This document shows positions 10,762 to 22,370 of a stretch of DNA of 64,000 bases, one piece after another. Below the pieces are notes generated by a model that worked only from the letters and a program-made list of their open reading frames with translations, was not told where the DNA came from and made no database searches. Numbering within the stretch: position 1 is the first letter of the stretch; each line of letters opens with the position of its first letter. Source of the DNA: Verpa conica (lineage: Eukaryota > Ascomycota > Pezizomycetes > Pezizales > Morchellaceae); NCBI GenBank assembly GCA_033030425.1, contig JAUFSD010000021.1, positions 1,178,001 to 1,242,000 on the forward strand, read 5' to 3'. The translations under genes and the position numbers were made by a program.

Positions 10762-11952
10762 TTAGAAAGGCCCAGTTACCTCCCTATCAGTATAGAGTTT
10801 CCTGATAGACTCAAGTCTATCAGTAGGATTAGGTATCATGTTTCTTAGTGTTTCCAAGCCTTCAGCCCTGACAGAAACCGGCCAACGCGTAGCCATTTTG
10901 CGTCTAACAAGATCTTGGACTTGCAGTGGGTTATTCTTAATCTCCGCAACCCGCTCCAGGTTTTGGTCTCTGTTATCTTGGTCGTCGCCAAATAACATCT
11001 CTTCAAAAAGCACATAATACACGAGCATACCCATAGAATAATAATCCCGCGTTGCCTTTCGAGATAGGAGACCTGATTTTCCCTCTTTGATACCAAGCAC
11101 TTCCGGGGCGTTCCAATATTCAGTACCAAGAACAGAAAATTCGTGCATTGAGGTTTTGGCAGCTTCCTTATCTTCGTCTACCGGCGGTTGACAGCCCCCA
11201 AAGTCGGCCAACTTCGCGGTTAGTGGTTCGTTCGGGCCTTTACGGAACATGAGAATATTCTGGGGCTTGATATCCCCATGTATCACACCACAGAAGTGAA
11301 CCGCCGATAGAGCGTCGGCGATATCGGAGAGAATAGAAACTTTTGTGTCGAGGTCGACCGGTATACCCTCTTGAGCCGAGTAGTTGTAGTATTCATCCAA
11401 TGTCGGATACTGCGGACAAGCTAATTCGACAATAAGAATCGGCCTAATGGACTGTGCTTCCTCCTCCCCAAGCTCCTCCCAGGAAACCGCTAACAGGTCG
11501 ACGATGTTTGGGTGGTAGCGTAGTGAACTATGGGATAAGACTCGAATCTCTAGGGATGCCGCTGTCATCAAGTGATACAACTCTTCCGAGTTTGGGGGAA
11601 GAGTGGATTTCGTTCGGGGTAACTCGAGATTGAGCCTTTTGAAAGCCACTTCTGTATCCCCCCAGCGTGAGGGGCAGGTTCCTTTGAAAACGGTCATTGT
11701 CGCGCCAAAGCCCAATCTTGAAACTCTCCTCAAGTCGCTCTCCGGGATTATCTCGATCTTGTATGCAGACATGTATAATAGAAACGAGGAATAGTCCAGG
11801 AAAGGGGAATCGTTCGTTATCTGTCTGAGACTAGAGGTGAGAACCTTCGAGGACGAGTGTGCAAAGTTGCTCCTAAGATCTTCCTCAAGCTCATCCTCCC
11901 AAGTCTCTACTTCCAGTTCTCCGAAATCAATTGATAAGTCTTGCATAGTCAT
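10762..11952 (-). CDS. Protein kinase, probably catalytically active
   Basis: Uninterrupted 396-codon ORF. After a 75-residue acidic lead the kinase motifs appear in order: glycine loop LGFGATMTVFKG, VAFKRL with the ATP-binding Lys, catalytic loop HGDIKPQN near residue 223 (HGD variant of HRD), ADFGG near 248, GTEYWNAPE as activation-segment end, and YYSMGMLVYYVLFEE as helix F. All catalytic residues are present. The C-terminus stops soon after the last kinase helix, and protein-like sequence continues downstream in other frames (10198-10761) into an ankyrin ORF. An ATG six bases downstream is an alternative start. Fungal kinase-ankyrin fusions are common in large recognition-type families; the substrate is unknown. 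Confidence 0.82.
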   Translation of the reverse strand: MTMQDLSIDFGELEVETWEDELEEDLRSNFAHSSSKVLTSSLRQITNDSPFLDYSSFLLYMSAYKIEIIPESDLRRVSRLGFGATMTVFKGTCPSRWGDTEVAFKRLNLELPRTKSTLPPNSEELYHLMTAASLEIRVLSHSSLRYHPNIVDLLAVSWEELGEEEAQSIRPILIVELACPQYPTLDEYYNYSAQEGIPVDLDTKVSILSDIADALSAVHFCGVIHGDIKPQNILMFRKGPNEPLTAKLADFGGCQPPVDEDKEAAKTSMHEFSVLGTEYWNAPEVLGIKEGKSGLLSRKATRDYYSMGMLVYYVLFEEMLFGDDQDNRDQNLERVAEIKNNPLQVQDLVRRKMATRWPVSVRAEGLETLRNMIPNPTDRLESIRKLYTDREVTGPF

Positions 11953-13014
11953 ATCTACGATGAGTAAATAGCAAGTATCTCACGTATGGGGTAGGGGTAG
12001 ATCAAGAGGGGAAGAAGATGTAGTTAGCTATGCTTTGGAGACAAGCTTCAAGAACGGCTGTGCGGGGTATATACATAGGCCAGTTCTGTAGCCTTGTTGA
12101 ACGAGGCTATGAGTTGTGCGTCTGGGCGATAAATTAAAGGTCTAAAGATGCAGCCTTGTGGTTCAGCTGGTGCAACACATGGTAAAAACTAGGCTTAAGC
12201 TACATAAAGATAGGTGTTATCAACTACATAGGTCTAATCAAGTGTCAATTTAGTGACAAATGGTACTTGGGAAAACATTGTTTTTATAGGTCGGGTGGAC
12301 ACTGGGACAGACCTGCAAATGGCCAAACTAAACTTTGGTAGGTGCTACCGTATAAAGCAACAAAACTAACATAGAAATCCGGGTCTATAATGCCACTCAA
12401 ACTATATCAACTATCTATTGATAAGAGTATTAATTATATTTAATGTACAGAAATCGAAAGAAGAAGAAAGGAAAGAAAGCATAAGGAGAGGTGAGCCTCT
12501 CCTTATACTGTTGCAAAGGACACTTGGTGCTAACCACAAGTGTTTGGTTGTGACATCAATCGTTTGTTTCAAAACTATCAATGTGTTAACCCACTAGTAT
12601 AATTTCCATATTTGTATCTATTGCGGTTGTGGAGCAGTACCCATTTTGAGTTGGCCTCAGAAGTGTTGGGTACTCTTTTCCAACAAGTTTTGTATACTCG
12701 TGAGAAAATAAAGTCTGTAGTCTCCTTTGTAGGTGGGCCTCGACACTGAAATCAAGTGAGTAGCAACATTCGCAGCAAGATTCCTCTACGTAAATAGGGG
12801 TTTTTTGCTGTTGATATTTCCGTTAGCCATTTAGACTCGCTACTTTCATACACCAAACTGAATACACCTGATTTTCCCACAAAATACACCTGCCTCACGT
12901 GGTCACAGTGGTGGTCGCCACGCTGAATGAGGTATTTGGGCTCGGCCGAGGGAAAGTCTGTGCTGCTGTGCGACACGCGGTACCGTTTCTGGTGAAAGTA
13001 CGCACAGTCGTTCA
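11953..13014. other. Intergenic, no gene recognised
   Basis: Kinase upstream region followed by non-coding sequence. Short ORFs here lack protein-like composition. No RNA gene found. Confidence 0.5.
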
Positions 13015-13109
13015 CCCCCGTGTGACAAGCACTCCCATATGGCGAACAGGGGCCTAAATAGGTAATGGGCGACCCCCGTGCGCCATACGGGGTGCTCGTC
13101 ACACGGGGG
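13015..13109. repeat. Imperfect 29-30 bp inverted repeat (hairpin)
   Basis: Left arm 13015-13044 and right arm 13081-13109 are reverse complements with few differences; both outer ends read CCCCCGTGTGAC. The spacer is 36 bp. Most differences are transitions. It may be the terminal repeat pair of a very small element or a stable hairpin. Confidence 0.8.
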
Positions 13110-13895
13110 CGAATTGTAGCACAAATCCGCTGTATGCTTAGTTCCCCAGTAGGCCCTTGCACCCCGGAACCCGATTTTCTTGTTTACCTCAATCGGCAAA
13201 GCATGATTGGGCTTCAAACTTTCAAACGCGTCCCTTCTTGTAACAAAATGAGCCTGAGCAGAGTCAGAGAATGAGGGGTGCAGTTGGATCTAGGTTAAAA
13301 GGGGGAATGCGTAGGACTTGGCATGAGCAGCAGCTGTGGCTTGATCCAATGACAATAGTAGTCCACCATCCTCCACTCTGAGGGCAAAACCCACCGATCG
13401 CTAAAAGCTTCGCACATCTATGCAACAAAAGAAAATTTGAGAAAACCTTTTCAATTCTCGCACGTTCCCTGCAGTACTCATGGATACCCTCCACTAAAGA
13501 TATCCTTAAAATAGAGAGGCATCGATTAAAGCATGTGTCCTACAGAAGGATGCTAAATTTGCCTTAGCCATCCATGAATGCCAAAAAAAACGCAGTACTT
13601 GAAAAGAAGATCTATGGAAAGGGAAAAGAGGTTATACTAGTTACTAATCATTTAACCCCTAGTTTTGTTACTTCAAGGTGGGTTTGATCTAAACGATACA
13701 TACAGAGGCAGTGGTCTATGTGGGGTATTGTCTTAGCGGCTATGGTGGGGTATGTAAAAGTACAGTCACGCCTCGCTATAAGGAACATTGCTGTAAGAAG
13801 CTTTCTCCAAATCCGTTCAGATGTTTCCATACCAAAATTACCATAAGAAATTGAGTCGGCTGAATACTTGGCGTTTCTTATAGCGAGCTGTATGT
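13110..13895. other. Intergenic, no gene recognised
   Basis: Nothing supportable seen; short ORFs on both strands look random. Confidence 0.5.
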
Positions 13896-14035
13896 CTATC
13901 CCATAATCCGTGAAGCTGCCCCTTTTCCGTGGGGGCGGCTAGGCTCAGGCTTCTACTATTTTTCATAGGAGGCTACTATATGTTGAGCCACCGCCACTTT
14001 GGGGGGGCAGCATTTTTCACCGGATTATGGGATAG
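13896..14035. mobile_element. Small inverted-repeat element (MITE-like, 140 bp)
   Basis: Perfect 15-bp terminal inverted repeats CTATCCCATAATCCG at both ends, with further complementarity inside (GTGAAGCTGCCCC against GGGGCAGC...TTCAC). There is no coding capacity. No convincing target-site duplication was found, so the transposon superfamily is open. Confidence 0.72.
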
Positions 14036-15095
14036 TTAAAGCAGCATCGAAAAGGTTTTTCCTAAAAATTTTCTTCACTCTCAGACCCCGAGACACATAA
14101 GGCATTTAATTGCCCCACAGAACATGCAGGAGAATAAATCACGCGTAAACCCCAAGGGGGGTGAGGTGTTGAGGCGTACTGAAATGGAGAATACAACACC
14201 CATGACGCAATCAAAAAGAAATTTAGACGGTGAGAGCATGGTGATAGCAGAGCAAAAACGCTCGATCGGTCTGATACGAGTAAATATGTATATGCGCATC
14301 GGGGGTGGGTGCGGGGCGAACACTCTTACGGTTCCCGAACTTAATCTTAACGTCCCCGCCACCTGGTACAGACCACGAGAGACACAGCTGAAAGCGGCTC
14401 AAGTGTGGCTACGACGGATGAGTGTGACATGCTCTATATCTTTGGGCCTGACTCACTATTAGATCATATCTGCTGTCTGTCTTTGGAGGATATCACGGTT
14501 GGCCATAGGTGGGTTACTTACGAACACGCAATTGTGCGCACATATATTTAGAACGGTTGTTCGCCTTACACTAGGAGATTCCACACGGGGATCTAATGTG
14601 CCGATGACTTAGGATTAGGATGGCAACTTGAAAGAACACCCAGGTGGGTGCCAAGAGTTTCCCGGGCTTGTTGGAGGCACACTCACTGGGCGTTGCTCCC
14701 GATGATTGGTGGTCTGCAGTCATGATACCTCACTCGCGGTTGAAGGGATGCCAGTCCGACTATGTCCGACATACCAAGTCTATGGCAGTATATGTGCAAG
14801 AAACACAAAAGAGTGAGTTCTCGGAATGAGTGCACGGGTTGCTGCCTCTTTATTCGACAATGCTCATATGTATATAGATGCCCGAGTTCTCAGGCAAGGA
14901 TGTTAATTATAAAAGAAAATTAGTCCAGCACAGGCCAGTATAGCAGATATAAGGTCTTTCCCCTTCTCCTGAATTGACTATGATCAATTATTACTATTAA
15001 ACTATCACTATTCAACAATCTACTCTTGAGGGGTCGCATCCGTTTCTACTTTTATCGAACCTGATACCTTTTATTACTTAAATTTCTTGTGACGT
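14036..15095. other. Upstream region of zinc-finger paralog A
   Basis: Mostly non-coding. A TATAAGG at about 14950 lies in a stretch that resembles the TATA region of paralog C (around 33550): both have TATAA followed by a pyrimidine-rich run and a TGAATT motif, ahead of similarly placed first exons. This suggests a shared core promoter. Confidence 0.45.
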
Positions 15096-18000
15096 ATGTC
15101 TGCCCCTCTAGAGTCACCTCACTGCTTAACCGCTGGACCGATGACAATGAGGGTTAAAGAGGCTTTGAGAGACTTCAGTAAAAAGTTTTCTCTCTCAAGT
15201 GATTCACCACCAGCGTATATTTCACATATCCGTTATCCAGAAAGTCTTACTGATAATCTCAGTGGTGTGTTACCCGATGAGTCCACACCTTTAATTTCAT
15301 GTGCACTGGGAGACATCGCATCTTTCAGTGCATTAGAAACATGGTCTACGGCGTCGAAGGATTGTGATCACTGGACTGGACAGGAGAACCCTCCGCCCGA
15401 ATCTCCCCGGCGTGAAGGTTACATTATATGCAAAGCACCGTGGGTTAACTCTCGCCTAAAAAAATCATATGGTCATTTAGTCTAACAAATAAACGCGAAA
15501 GAACCGAAGTTAAGGAGTCTACAGAATGCCATCCTCGGATAGGGCTGTACGGTAGATTTGTGCACTGCAAGGGAAAACGTGCTGCTAATGAAGAGTGTGG
15601 GGGTGCCACAAGCCACCTCGAGCCGCATGGATCTAAATGGCTCAAGGTGCCTCGAGGCCGCTATGAATCTGCACAACCTCACCATCATCATGCCCGCGAA
15701 AAGGCTTTCAAGAGCCCACCCGATCCAGCAGCCCGCATCCATCAATATAAGCGGAGCAGCAGCAGTAATAGACCCCAACCTTACTGCCGAGAGAATGTCT
15801 CCACCTATAACCGCCGTAAAGGGGTTCCTAGGGGGGTGTTCCCCGGAAGTCAACCTCACGGGCAACCATACGTTACGGGAACTGGGGATGGCACCAGCTC
15901 AAACTTACTTGAGTCTCATGCTTCTACCACTGGAGGTACTTCATATATTTCGCCATCACCTACAAAGAGAGCCTTCAGGGAAGCCTATCTCTCGCAACAA
16001 GGGGAACATACATGCTCCCCCGCACCTCAGACTGGAGCCAACGGTGCCGAAGTCGGGTGCAACAACAATAATGGGGATGTTTTACACAGAACAGGGATGG
16101 CTACTCCGGACCAGATGTTCTTCGATGATGAAAGCAACATCACCACCCTAGCTTCATGCTTTCCGAGACCATCTGCAGGAGGTGGAGGTAGTGCTGAGAA
16201 CGCGCGGGAGAGCAGCTTTCTAAGTCAACCTACCGTAGGCTCGGGCCCGGTCAACCCACAGAGAGCCATAAAAGGTGGGAGAAGAGGAAGTAAGAAACCA
16301 GAGGATGGCAAGAAAGAACAAAACGGGCAAGAGAAGAGGCTCATGAGTTCGCAGCAAATTTCAAAGCCTTGCCCATATTATCTTGCCCACCCTAACGATA
16401 AGATCTATGAAGAAGGTGGAACTCATTTTAAATGTAGAAAGGGCTCCAGAAGAACTATGTATATTTCTCGCTAGCCCACCCTGAAATTTGTTTTTTGCTA
16501 ACTCAAAGAATCAGCCAGCATCTAAGGAGATCTCACCTCAAACCAGCGCAGTGCAAAACCTGCGGGTACAGAAGTGACCAGGGTCAACTTGAGGATCATC
16601 GTAAAGTAGGGAAATGCGTTCCGAAAGCATTCGAAAAAGTTGATGAGGAGACTCTACGAATAGACAAATTGATTGTGTCTAAACGGAATTATACCTGGCT
16701 AGAACTATTCGATATAATCTTCGGCGCTGGTTATACTAAATCCCCAGAGGCGGAACGATGTAAGTACACCACAAATGGCATTTAAAACTTAGACTAACCT
16801 ATAACTGAAGATATTAATTACGAACGGGCTTACCCAGATCTTTGTGATTCCCTTGCCCGTTTCATGCAGCCAGTACTTCCGGTAATAATGCAGGGGTTCT
16901 GTGGTTCGCACGAATTTATGGACATCTGTAAAAGCCACCCAGCTTTAGACCTTGATCCGGGTATGCGTAACTCGTGAGGTTTCTTAGAATGATACTTACA
17001 AAGGTCTTAGCACAATTCTATACAGACATCTCAAACGCTGGAATCCTAGATATTGCGGGGATGCTGGAAACCATGTTTTCTAGAGCCCTCGGTAGCGCCG
17101 GGCAATCTTCACCACATCAAAACTCTGGTAGCTCGATGGCATTATCTAATACAACAAACTCGTATCCTTTGGCCCAAAAAATCCAGTCAGATCTGAGAAG
17201 TAACGACCGGCCTTCGGATCCTGATAAGTTAATTCAGTCAGATGTCCGCATTGCTTCTATTAGTAGTGGGGCACTAAAGCCCACGACTAAAAGCTCACAT
17301 ACTAAGTCTGTACCTTCGAGCCCCCGAGCCCCCCCCGTTTTGATTTCGGGGGGTGTAATTTCCTATCGAGATGAGATAAATACGGCTCACGAGCTGGTAA
17401 AAGACCTGTTTTCCCATCAGGAAAACATACTCGATTTTAAGGTAGAATCCCAAGCCGCACTATCACCCTCTGGCACTTCCGATCGATACTCTTCATTTCA
17501 GTGCTCTCGGCCTGGCTGGAATGATCCCCCTCAGCAGCACAACGTGGATAACGCTCCCAACAGGATTTCAGTCGATCAATCCGTAGATTTTTACGCGACG
17601 CTGGGGCCATGGGGCGATCCATCCTCCAGTTCTGGGGTTCCAAAAGCTGTAGTTCACCCACAGGATGAAAGCTCCACCGTACATTACGAGTCAAACAACC
17701 CCTATTATTGCATCCAGAGCGGTGCAATCAGTCCTAAGCTAGTGATCCAAGCTAGATCAACATTACCTGGTAACGCTACTGTGCCATATCCTTCGTCTCA
17801 GCACTTCCACCCTCAGTTCTGGAATAACGACCAACATCAAAACCTTTCCCACCGCTTTGGCCAACCAAATACCAGTACTACAGAAGGCGGTACGGAAGAG
17901 TATCCGGCTCTAAGAACTCCGGCACCGCAATGTCCTGAAGAACACCTCTCCTATGCCTCCGGAGATGAACAGGACAATGACTCGACTATTTATGAGTTGT

Positions 18001-18119
18001 TCAGTGACTTGTATCCGCCCCAGAGCAAGGTGATTGATTCTGAACACGCACTTCAGGTTTCTAATCATCCAACTTGGGAGGAGCAACTATATGGGTTGTT
18101 TCAAATGGATGAAACTTAA
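15096..18119 (+). CDS. Zinc-finger family protein, paralog A (CCHH + CCHC)
   Basis: Six exons fit consensus splice sites and keep one frame: 15096-15214, 15263-15439, 15502-16458, 16509-16759, 16811-16960 and 17011-18119 (920 residues). Near residue 388 there is a tandem zinc-binding unit: CPYYLAHP, then HFKCRKG, HLRRSH (split by an intron), CKTCGYR and HRKVGKC. This matches the layout of fungal C2H2-type domains where a CPxY finger is followed by a C-x2-C-x11-H-x5-C finger. Exon 4 encodes a short helical unit (MQPVLPVIMQGFCGSHEF). The remainder is Ser/Pro/Gln-rich and likely disordered. The C-terminus ends in an aromatic-acidic tail (WEEQLYGLFQMDET). Nuclear or nucleic-acid binding is probable; transcription-factor function is inference. 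The same exon plan occurs in paralogs B and C. Confidence 0.75.
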
Positions 18120-19227
18120 CTCACACGTTGACCAACGTTAATTCTAGAACTCCAATAGAACTACAGACCGTATCAGTACTCAGTGGTCAGACAACTACGT
18201 AGCAAGGTGGTCTTTTGACATGGCGTTTCTTAGGCTCGGTTATTACTAGAGTGTCAATAAGACAAGTACTACTATGTTGTCGTCAGTCACTGTTTTTATC
18301 GCATATTCCAGAGGAACCCTGATGGCCACAAGGTCATGCAGAAGGGAAATGGCGAATTTTTTTTTAAAATCTCTACTCAAACCTGAATTCTTTGTTAAGT
18401 ATTTGGAATTTACAACACCATGTATAGGCTTGGACGTTTTTTTTAAGAGATAATTTTATCTATTTATTTTTAAGTTATTGGGTTTTATTATATCTTAGTA
18501 CATCTTTAGTCATAAATATATATGTTCTGGCCCGTCCGGGGACGCTGCCTATCAGGAGGACACCCCCTGAATCGGCCGGCCTGTTGGAAGGATATCCCCC
18601 CCCCAATGCGCTATAAAGAGACACCTGATATATTGTCTTTTAACCGGGTATAGATTTATGCGGGTGGTAGAGGTATACACATGAGCGCTCTATGCATTCG
18701 TATCTTGGGAGAACGTAAGTAAAGACAAGGTGTAACATAGTGGCCGGATCGGGTATGATACATGTATGGCTTAAATACAGGCCAATCAGATCTGAGGTGG
18801 AGCCCCGCTATAGACAGGCGAAAGTCGCTTATTAGCGAGTCGCCTAGGTGAGGGATTCCACCCGAGTGCTCTCTAGGAGAGATCTTGGAAGGGTTTTTCT
18901 GGTGATGCAAGGCAAAGCGGATGGATTGATGTAATCATGCAGCATATAGGTTGGGAAACAGACTGAGCGGGTGTATCAGTGCCACGACTGCATAGCTACA
19001 GTACATGGGTATCTCTCATGTATGTCGATGAGCGCTCGGGTATGCGGTCGACAAGGGTGGTCTATTGGGCGCTATTGTTTTCGCTTGCCAACCTAAATAT
19101 TCCCATTCCTTTGGACTCTTCCTCATATACTCTCGGAACCGGTATTATTCACCATCTCTAGTTATTCCATCCTCACGAAAGAGATCGAAACGCGGTCAAG
19201 AGCTGGGAGAAAGATAAAAAATTAAAA
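18120..19227. other. Spacer between paralogs A and B
   Basis: The first 200 bp resemble the region downstream of paralog C (from 36913), showing that 3' flank was duplicated with the gene. 18528-18600 carries a decayed single end of the TGTTCTGGCCCGT inverted-repeat element (intact copy at 32.7 kb). 19019-19039 holds a 21-bp block shared with the remnant paralog upstream region. Confidence 0.55.
19019..19039. promoter_or_regulatory. Conserved 21-bp block with GAGCGCTC palindrome
   Basis: TGTATGTCGATGAGCGCTCGG differs by one base from a block at 31395-31415. Both lie 200-300 bp upstream of the MAGT-type start codon of a paralog. A further ATGAGCGCTC is at about 18681. Possible protein-binding site; not proven. 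Confidence 0.4.
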
Positions 19228-21494
19228 ATGGCAGGGACGCTATTCGATAAAAGTTATATTACAAGTAATAGTGGTTATTTCGGGTATGTTCTACTCAATT
19301 GTTTGTTTTCAGCATAGTTTTACTAATCATACAGAGAGAGCTACTAGTTGTAAGGAAATAGATAAATCGGAAGACTTACTATACTCTTACCGTACGCTAC
19401 TAGGCATCGAATCGCCGTTACCCCGGAAACGTAGCTTTGGCCCATTAGACACGTACTTGATGGAATCGCCAGGAGAGGGTTCATGCACATTCTTTTCTCG
19501 GATACATGGCAGGGGAGAAACCGCTCTGTATGTAGATGCAAACCAGACAGTCAATCCCTTCTGCTATGAGACTCACTGGCTATTCTTAGGCATGAGATTT
19601 GGTATGAGGACCCTTACGGCCTAAGTATATGGGGCCAGGAACCTCCCTCCACTTACGACTGTTCACACTACGGCTGCCCTCGTACCGGGAAGCATGCTTT
19701 TAACTCTAGGCTGGAACTAGTGGTACACGCCCTTCAAGCTCATGTGGAAGGTATACCCGACGAAACCGCAAAAGATAGTCAGAATCATGCTCCTCCGGCC
19801 TCTCCTGGTGTGCCAGTATCTGGTAGGCAGACTACTTCTGACCAAAAGTCCTCTACGCAATGTTCTACAGATATCTTGAGTCTAGAGCCCCCAGTCGGGG
19901 TATCTGTTTCCATGGAATCCAGCCTGCGACCTCGTCAATCAGCTATCAGCGCGACATATTCAGTTAATGAATACAGTGGATGTGACGTAGCTCCCGTAGA
20001 GGCTAGTACAACGGGGTCGGAACCGACTAGGACCTCTAGAGACACTGTTTATAAGTCAGCTATACTTCAGATGATATGTCAGGCTATCTTGGATCGGTAC
20101 GCATTTGGCGACTTGGGCGCTAGCCTAGCAGTTTCTCAGTTGGTGGGGGAGGCTGCACCGGGTAGGGGTAGAGTCCAACAGAACGGGAGTCAACCGAATA
20201 TTCCCCCACCCGCGAATATACCAAGATCAAACCGGGGTATTATACGGAAAAGACCAAGAGAGTCTGAAGGTGGAGACGGAGACTCCGGGGGTGGTGGGAA
20301 AAGGCCAAACCGAGGGAAGAAGGAACCTTCAAGTCTGCGGGAGGTTTTATTACGCGCATGCCCTTATTACTTAGCTCACCCCAAGGACCCGATATATATG
20401 AGGGGTGGGAGCCATTATCACTGTACGAGGGGGATCTTACCTGGCAAATTAAAGTATATTCAAGAAAACAAATAATTCCCTGTCATTGTTGAATTACTCT
20501 TGCTAATAAAAACGCCTGGTACATAGAGAACACCTTCGGAGATATCATCTAAGACCTGAGCAGTGCACGAACTGTGGCTTCCGCGGGGACAAAGGGGCGG
20601 TTACATCCCATAGAAAAAATGTAATCTGTGTAGCCGGTACCGACGGATTTAAAGCCGTGAGCGCTCAAACTTTGGAGATAAACGAACTACTAAGTAGTAA
20701 AAGGGGTATTACCTGGTCACAGATCTTTGCGGTACTCTTCCCAGATCTCCTAGTTCCCCCTGAACGTGACCAATGTAAGAAGACCTTACTCTGTTTGAGA
20801 GGGAGATGACTTATAGATTGTTCGTAGATATAAATTTAGATCGCTGCCGGCACGACCTTGGGGAAGCTTTGATAAAATTTTTGGAGCCGTCTTTCCCAAC
20901 CATGATGGAGGGATTTTTCGAGTCACCAGAGTTCAGGGAGCTTTCGGCACGATATCCGGCCCTTGATATGCGGGAGCCAGGTATGCTTACCATGTGATGA
21001 TGTTTGCGCTTTATACTTATATACCTTTAGAGACTTCTCCTACTATACTTGTAGGGGCTGGGGTGCTCCTGGATGCCATGCTATCTAGAAGTCCTAGTAT
21101 TGAATCAGCATCTCAAGTCTCAGGAGCAAATATGCTAGATTCTCCCACCGTCACCTGTTTAGATCCCCGCAAGATAACCCAACAACCCTGCCCCCTCAAC
21201 CTAAATGATAATCACGAGCCTTCAACCCCTAATCACGTCCCCAGTCAAACAGAAGTGGATTGGCTTGGAGTTGGGCCGGTAGCTAGTAGCCAAGATAGCC
21301 TAGGTGACACTAGCACACCTAGCCCATACCACCTCCCACTAGCACCAGGACCCACTGACCCTACCTCGCTGGGCCTGTCCCCCTTCCCAGTTCAGTCACA
21401 TACCACTATGAATGGTGTGGTCGATGATGAAGGCTTACAAGAAATAATTGCGTGGAACGAGAAAAACTGGCTAGAATTTCCGGAAGATGATTAA
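19228..21494 (+). CDS. Zinc-finger family protein, paralog B
   Basis: Proposed exons are 19228-19283, 19339-19527, 19590-20453, 20527-20774, 20828-20980 and 21031-21494, together 657 codons plus stop. The last four junctions match paralogs A and C at equivalent positions and phases. The zinc unit begins near residue 339 with CPYYLAHPKDPIY, then HYHCTRG, HLRRYHL, CTNCGFRGDKG and HRKNVIC. The N-terminus (MAGTLFDKS, later RIHGRGETAL and YGLSIWGQEPP) differs from A but matches the remnant copy at 31.7 kb. The C-terminal part is much shorter than in A and C and ends with NEKNWLEFPEDD. The first two junctions are less certain: the acceptor at 19338 is one of several adjacent AGs. Ser/Pro-rich low complexity flanks the fingers. 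Confidence 0.68.
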
Positions 21495-21609
21495 AGAGTT
21501 GTATTGCTATCGCAACAGAGTCGGCTCATTAGCAGAGTCTGTATTTTCATTTTTTGCTCTTGTTTTAGTATCATGCAATGCCTCGCTTTATGTTTTAGGA
21601 CTTACCATT
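21495..21609. other. 3' flank of paralog B
   Basis: Short spacer between the stop codon and the target duplication of the Copia element. Confidence 0.4.
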
Positions 21610-21614
21610 GTTAA

Positions 21615-21749
21615 TGTGAAAGTACGGGTGCTAGCAATAGAATGATAGTTCGATAATACGCTTAGAGGAGGGGGGTAAGCCCGACCTCTTATACCCTACA
21701 TGCCTATGACTCCTAATAGGGATCGACTGCTGTCGGCCATACTCCAACA
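21615..21749 (-). repeat. 3' LTR of the Copia element
   Basis: 135 bp, bounded by TGTGAAAG and CTCCAACA on the plus strand. Contains an 11-bp segment absent from the 5' LTR. Aligned by eye it differs from the 5' LTR at about 14 sites, 12 of them transitions. Confidence 0.9.
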
Positions 21750-21912
21750 CTCCCACTCCGACTGCTGTCGATAGAATAAAAGAAATACTCATAAAATCCC
21801 AAAATAATTTGTGGTCTCCCACTGAAACATATATCCAAATACCCAGTAAACAAATACCCAAATATTAAAATAACTCGCCATGGCCCCATAATAAAAAACC
21901 TCGTAGACTGGT

Positions 21913-22272
21913 TGTAAAAACCGATCACCTATTGGGGAACAGCAGGCGATAATCACGAGGCAAGGCTAGTATTGAGAGACTAGGAACTCAAGGACAAGGT
22001 AGGTATGGTATTGAATGCAAGTTGTTGCGTGAAGAACTAACTAACTGACAGAGATGCGTCCCTTTTATACCCTTTCTGGAGGAACGCTGAGATCAACAAT
22101 GAGACAATATGAAACTGAAGGAGCGACTTCCTTCTACATGAAACTACAGACGTCTCGTCCTACGAAGCGTACTTTTTACATGACCAATGACAACAAGAAT
22201 CTTACGAGATATGAAACGATACATGAAACACAGAGATAGACAAGGCAGACTAGGAAATGGGTGTTCTTGACA
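21913..22272 (-). mobile_element. Solo LTR (360 bp) inserted in the Copia 3' untranslated region
   Basis: Runs TGTAAAAACCGATC to GTTCTTGACA (TG...CA) and is flanked by a perfect CTGGT duplication at 21908-21912 and 22273-22277. On the minus strand it contains TATAAAAGGGACGC, giving its orientation. A second copy is at 60575-60933. No internal domain remains, so it is a product of LTR-LTR recombination. Confidence 0.92.
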
Positions 22273-22370
22273 CTGGTAGAGGAAAAAGAAAGACGAACCT
22301 TTCAGAGCCATGCGGTATACAGAAAGAAAAGAAGAGCTCCCACTTAAACCCAAAAGAAATATCTAAGTCT

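Noticed and set aside
14124..14462. 112-codon ORF downstream of the foldback element
   Set aside because: Composition looks random and no motif was seen.
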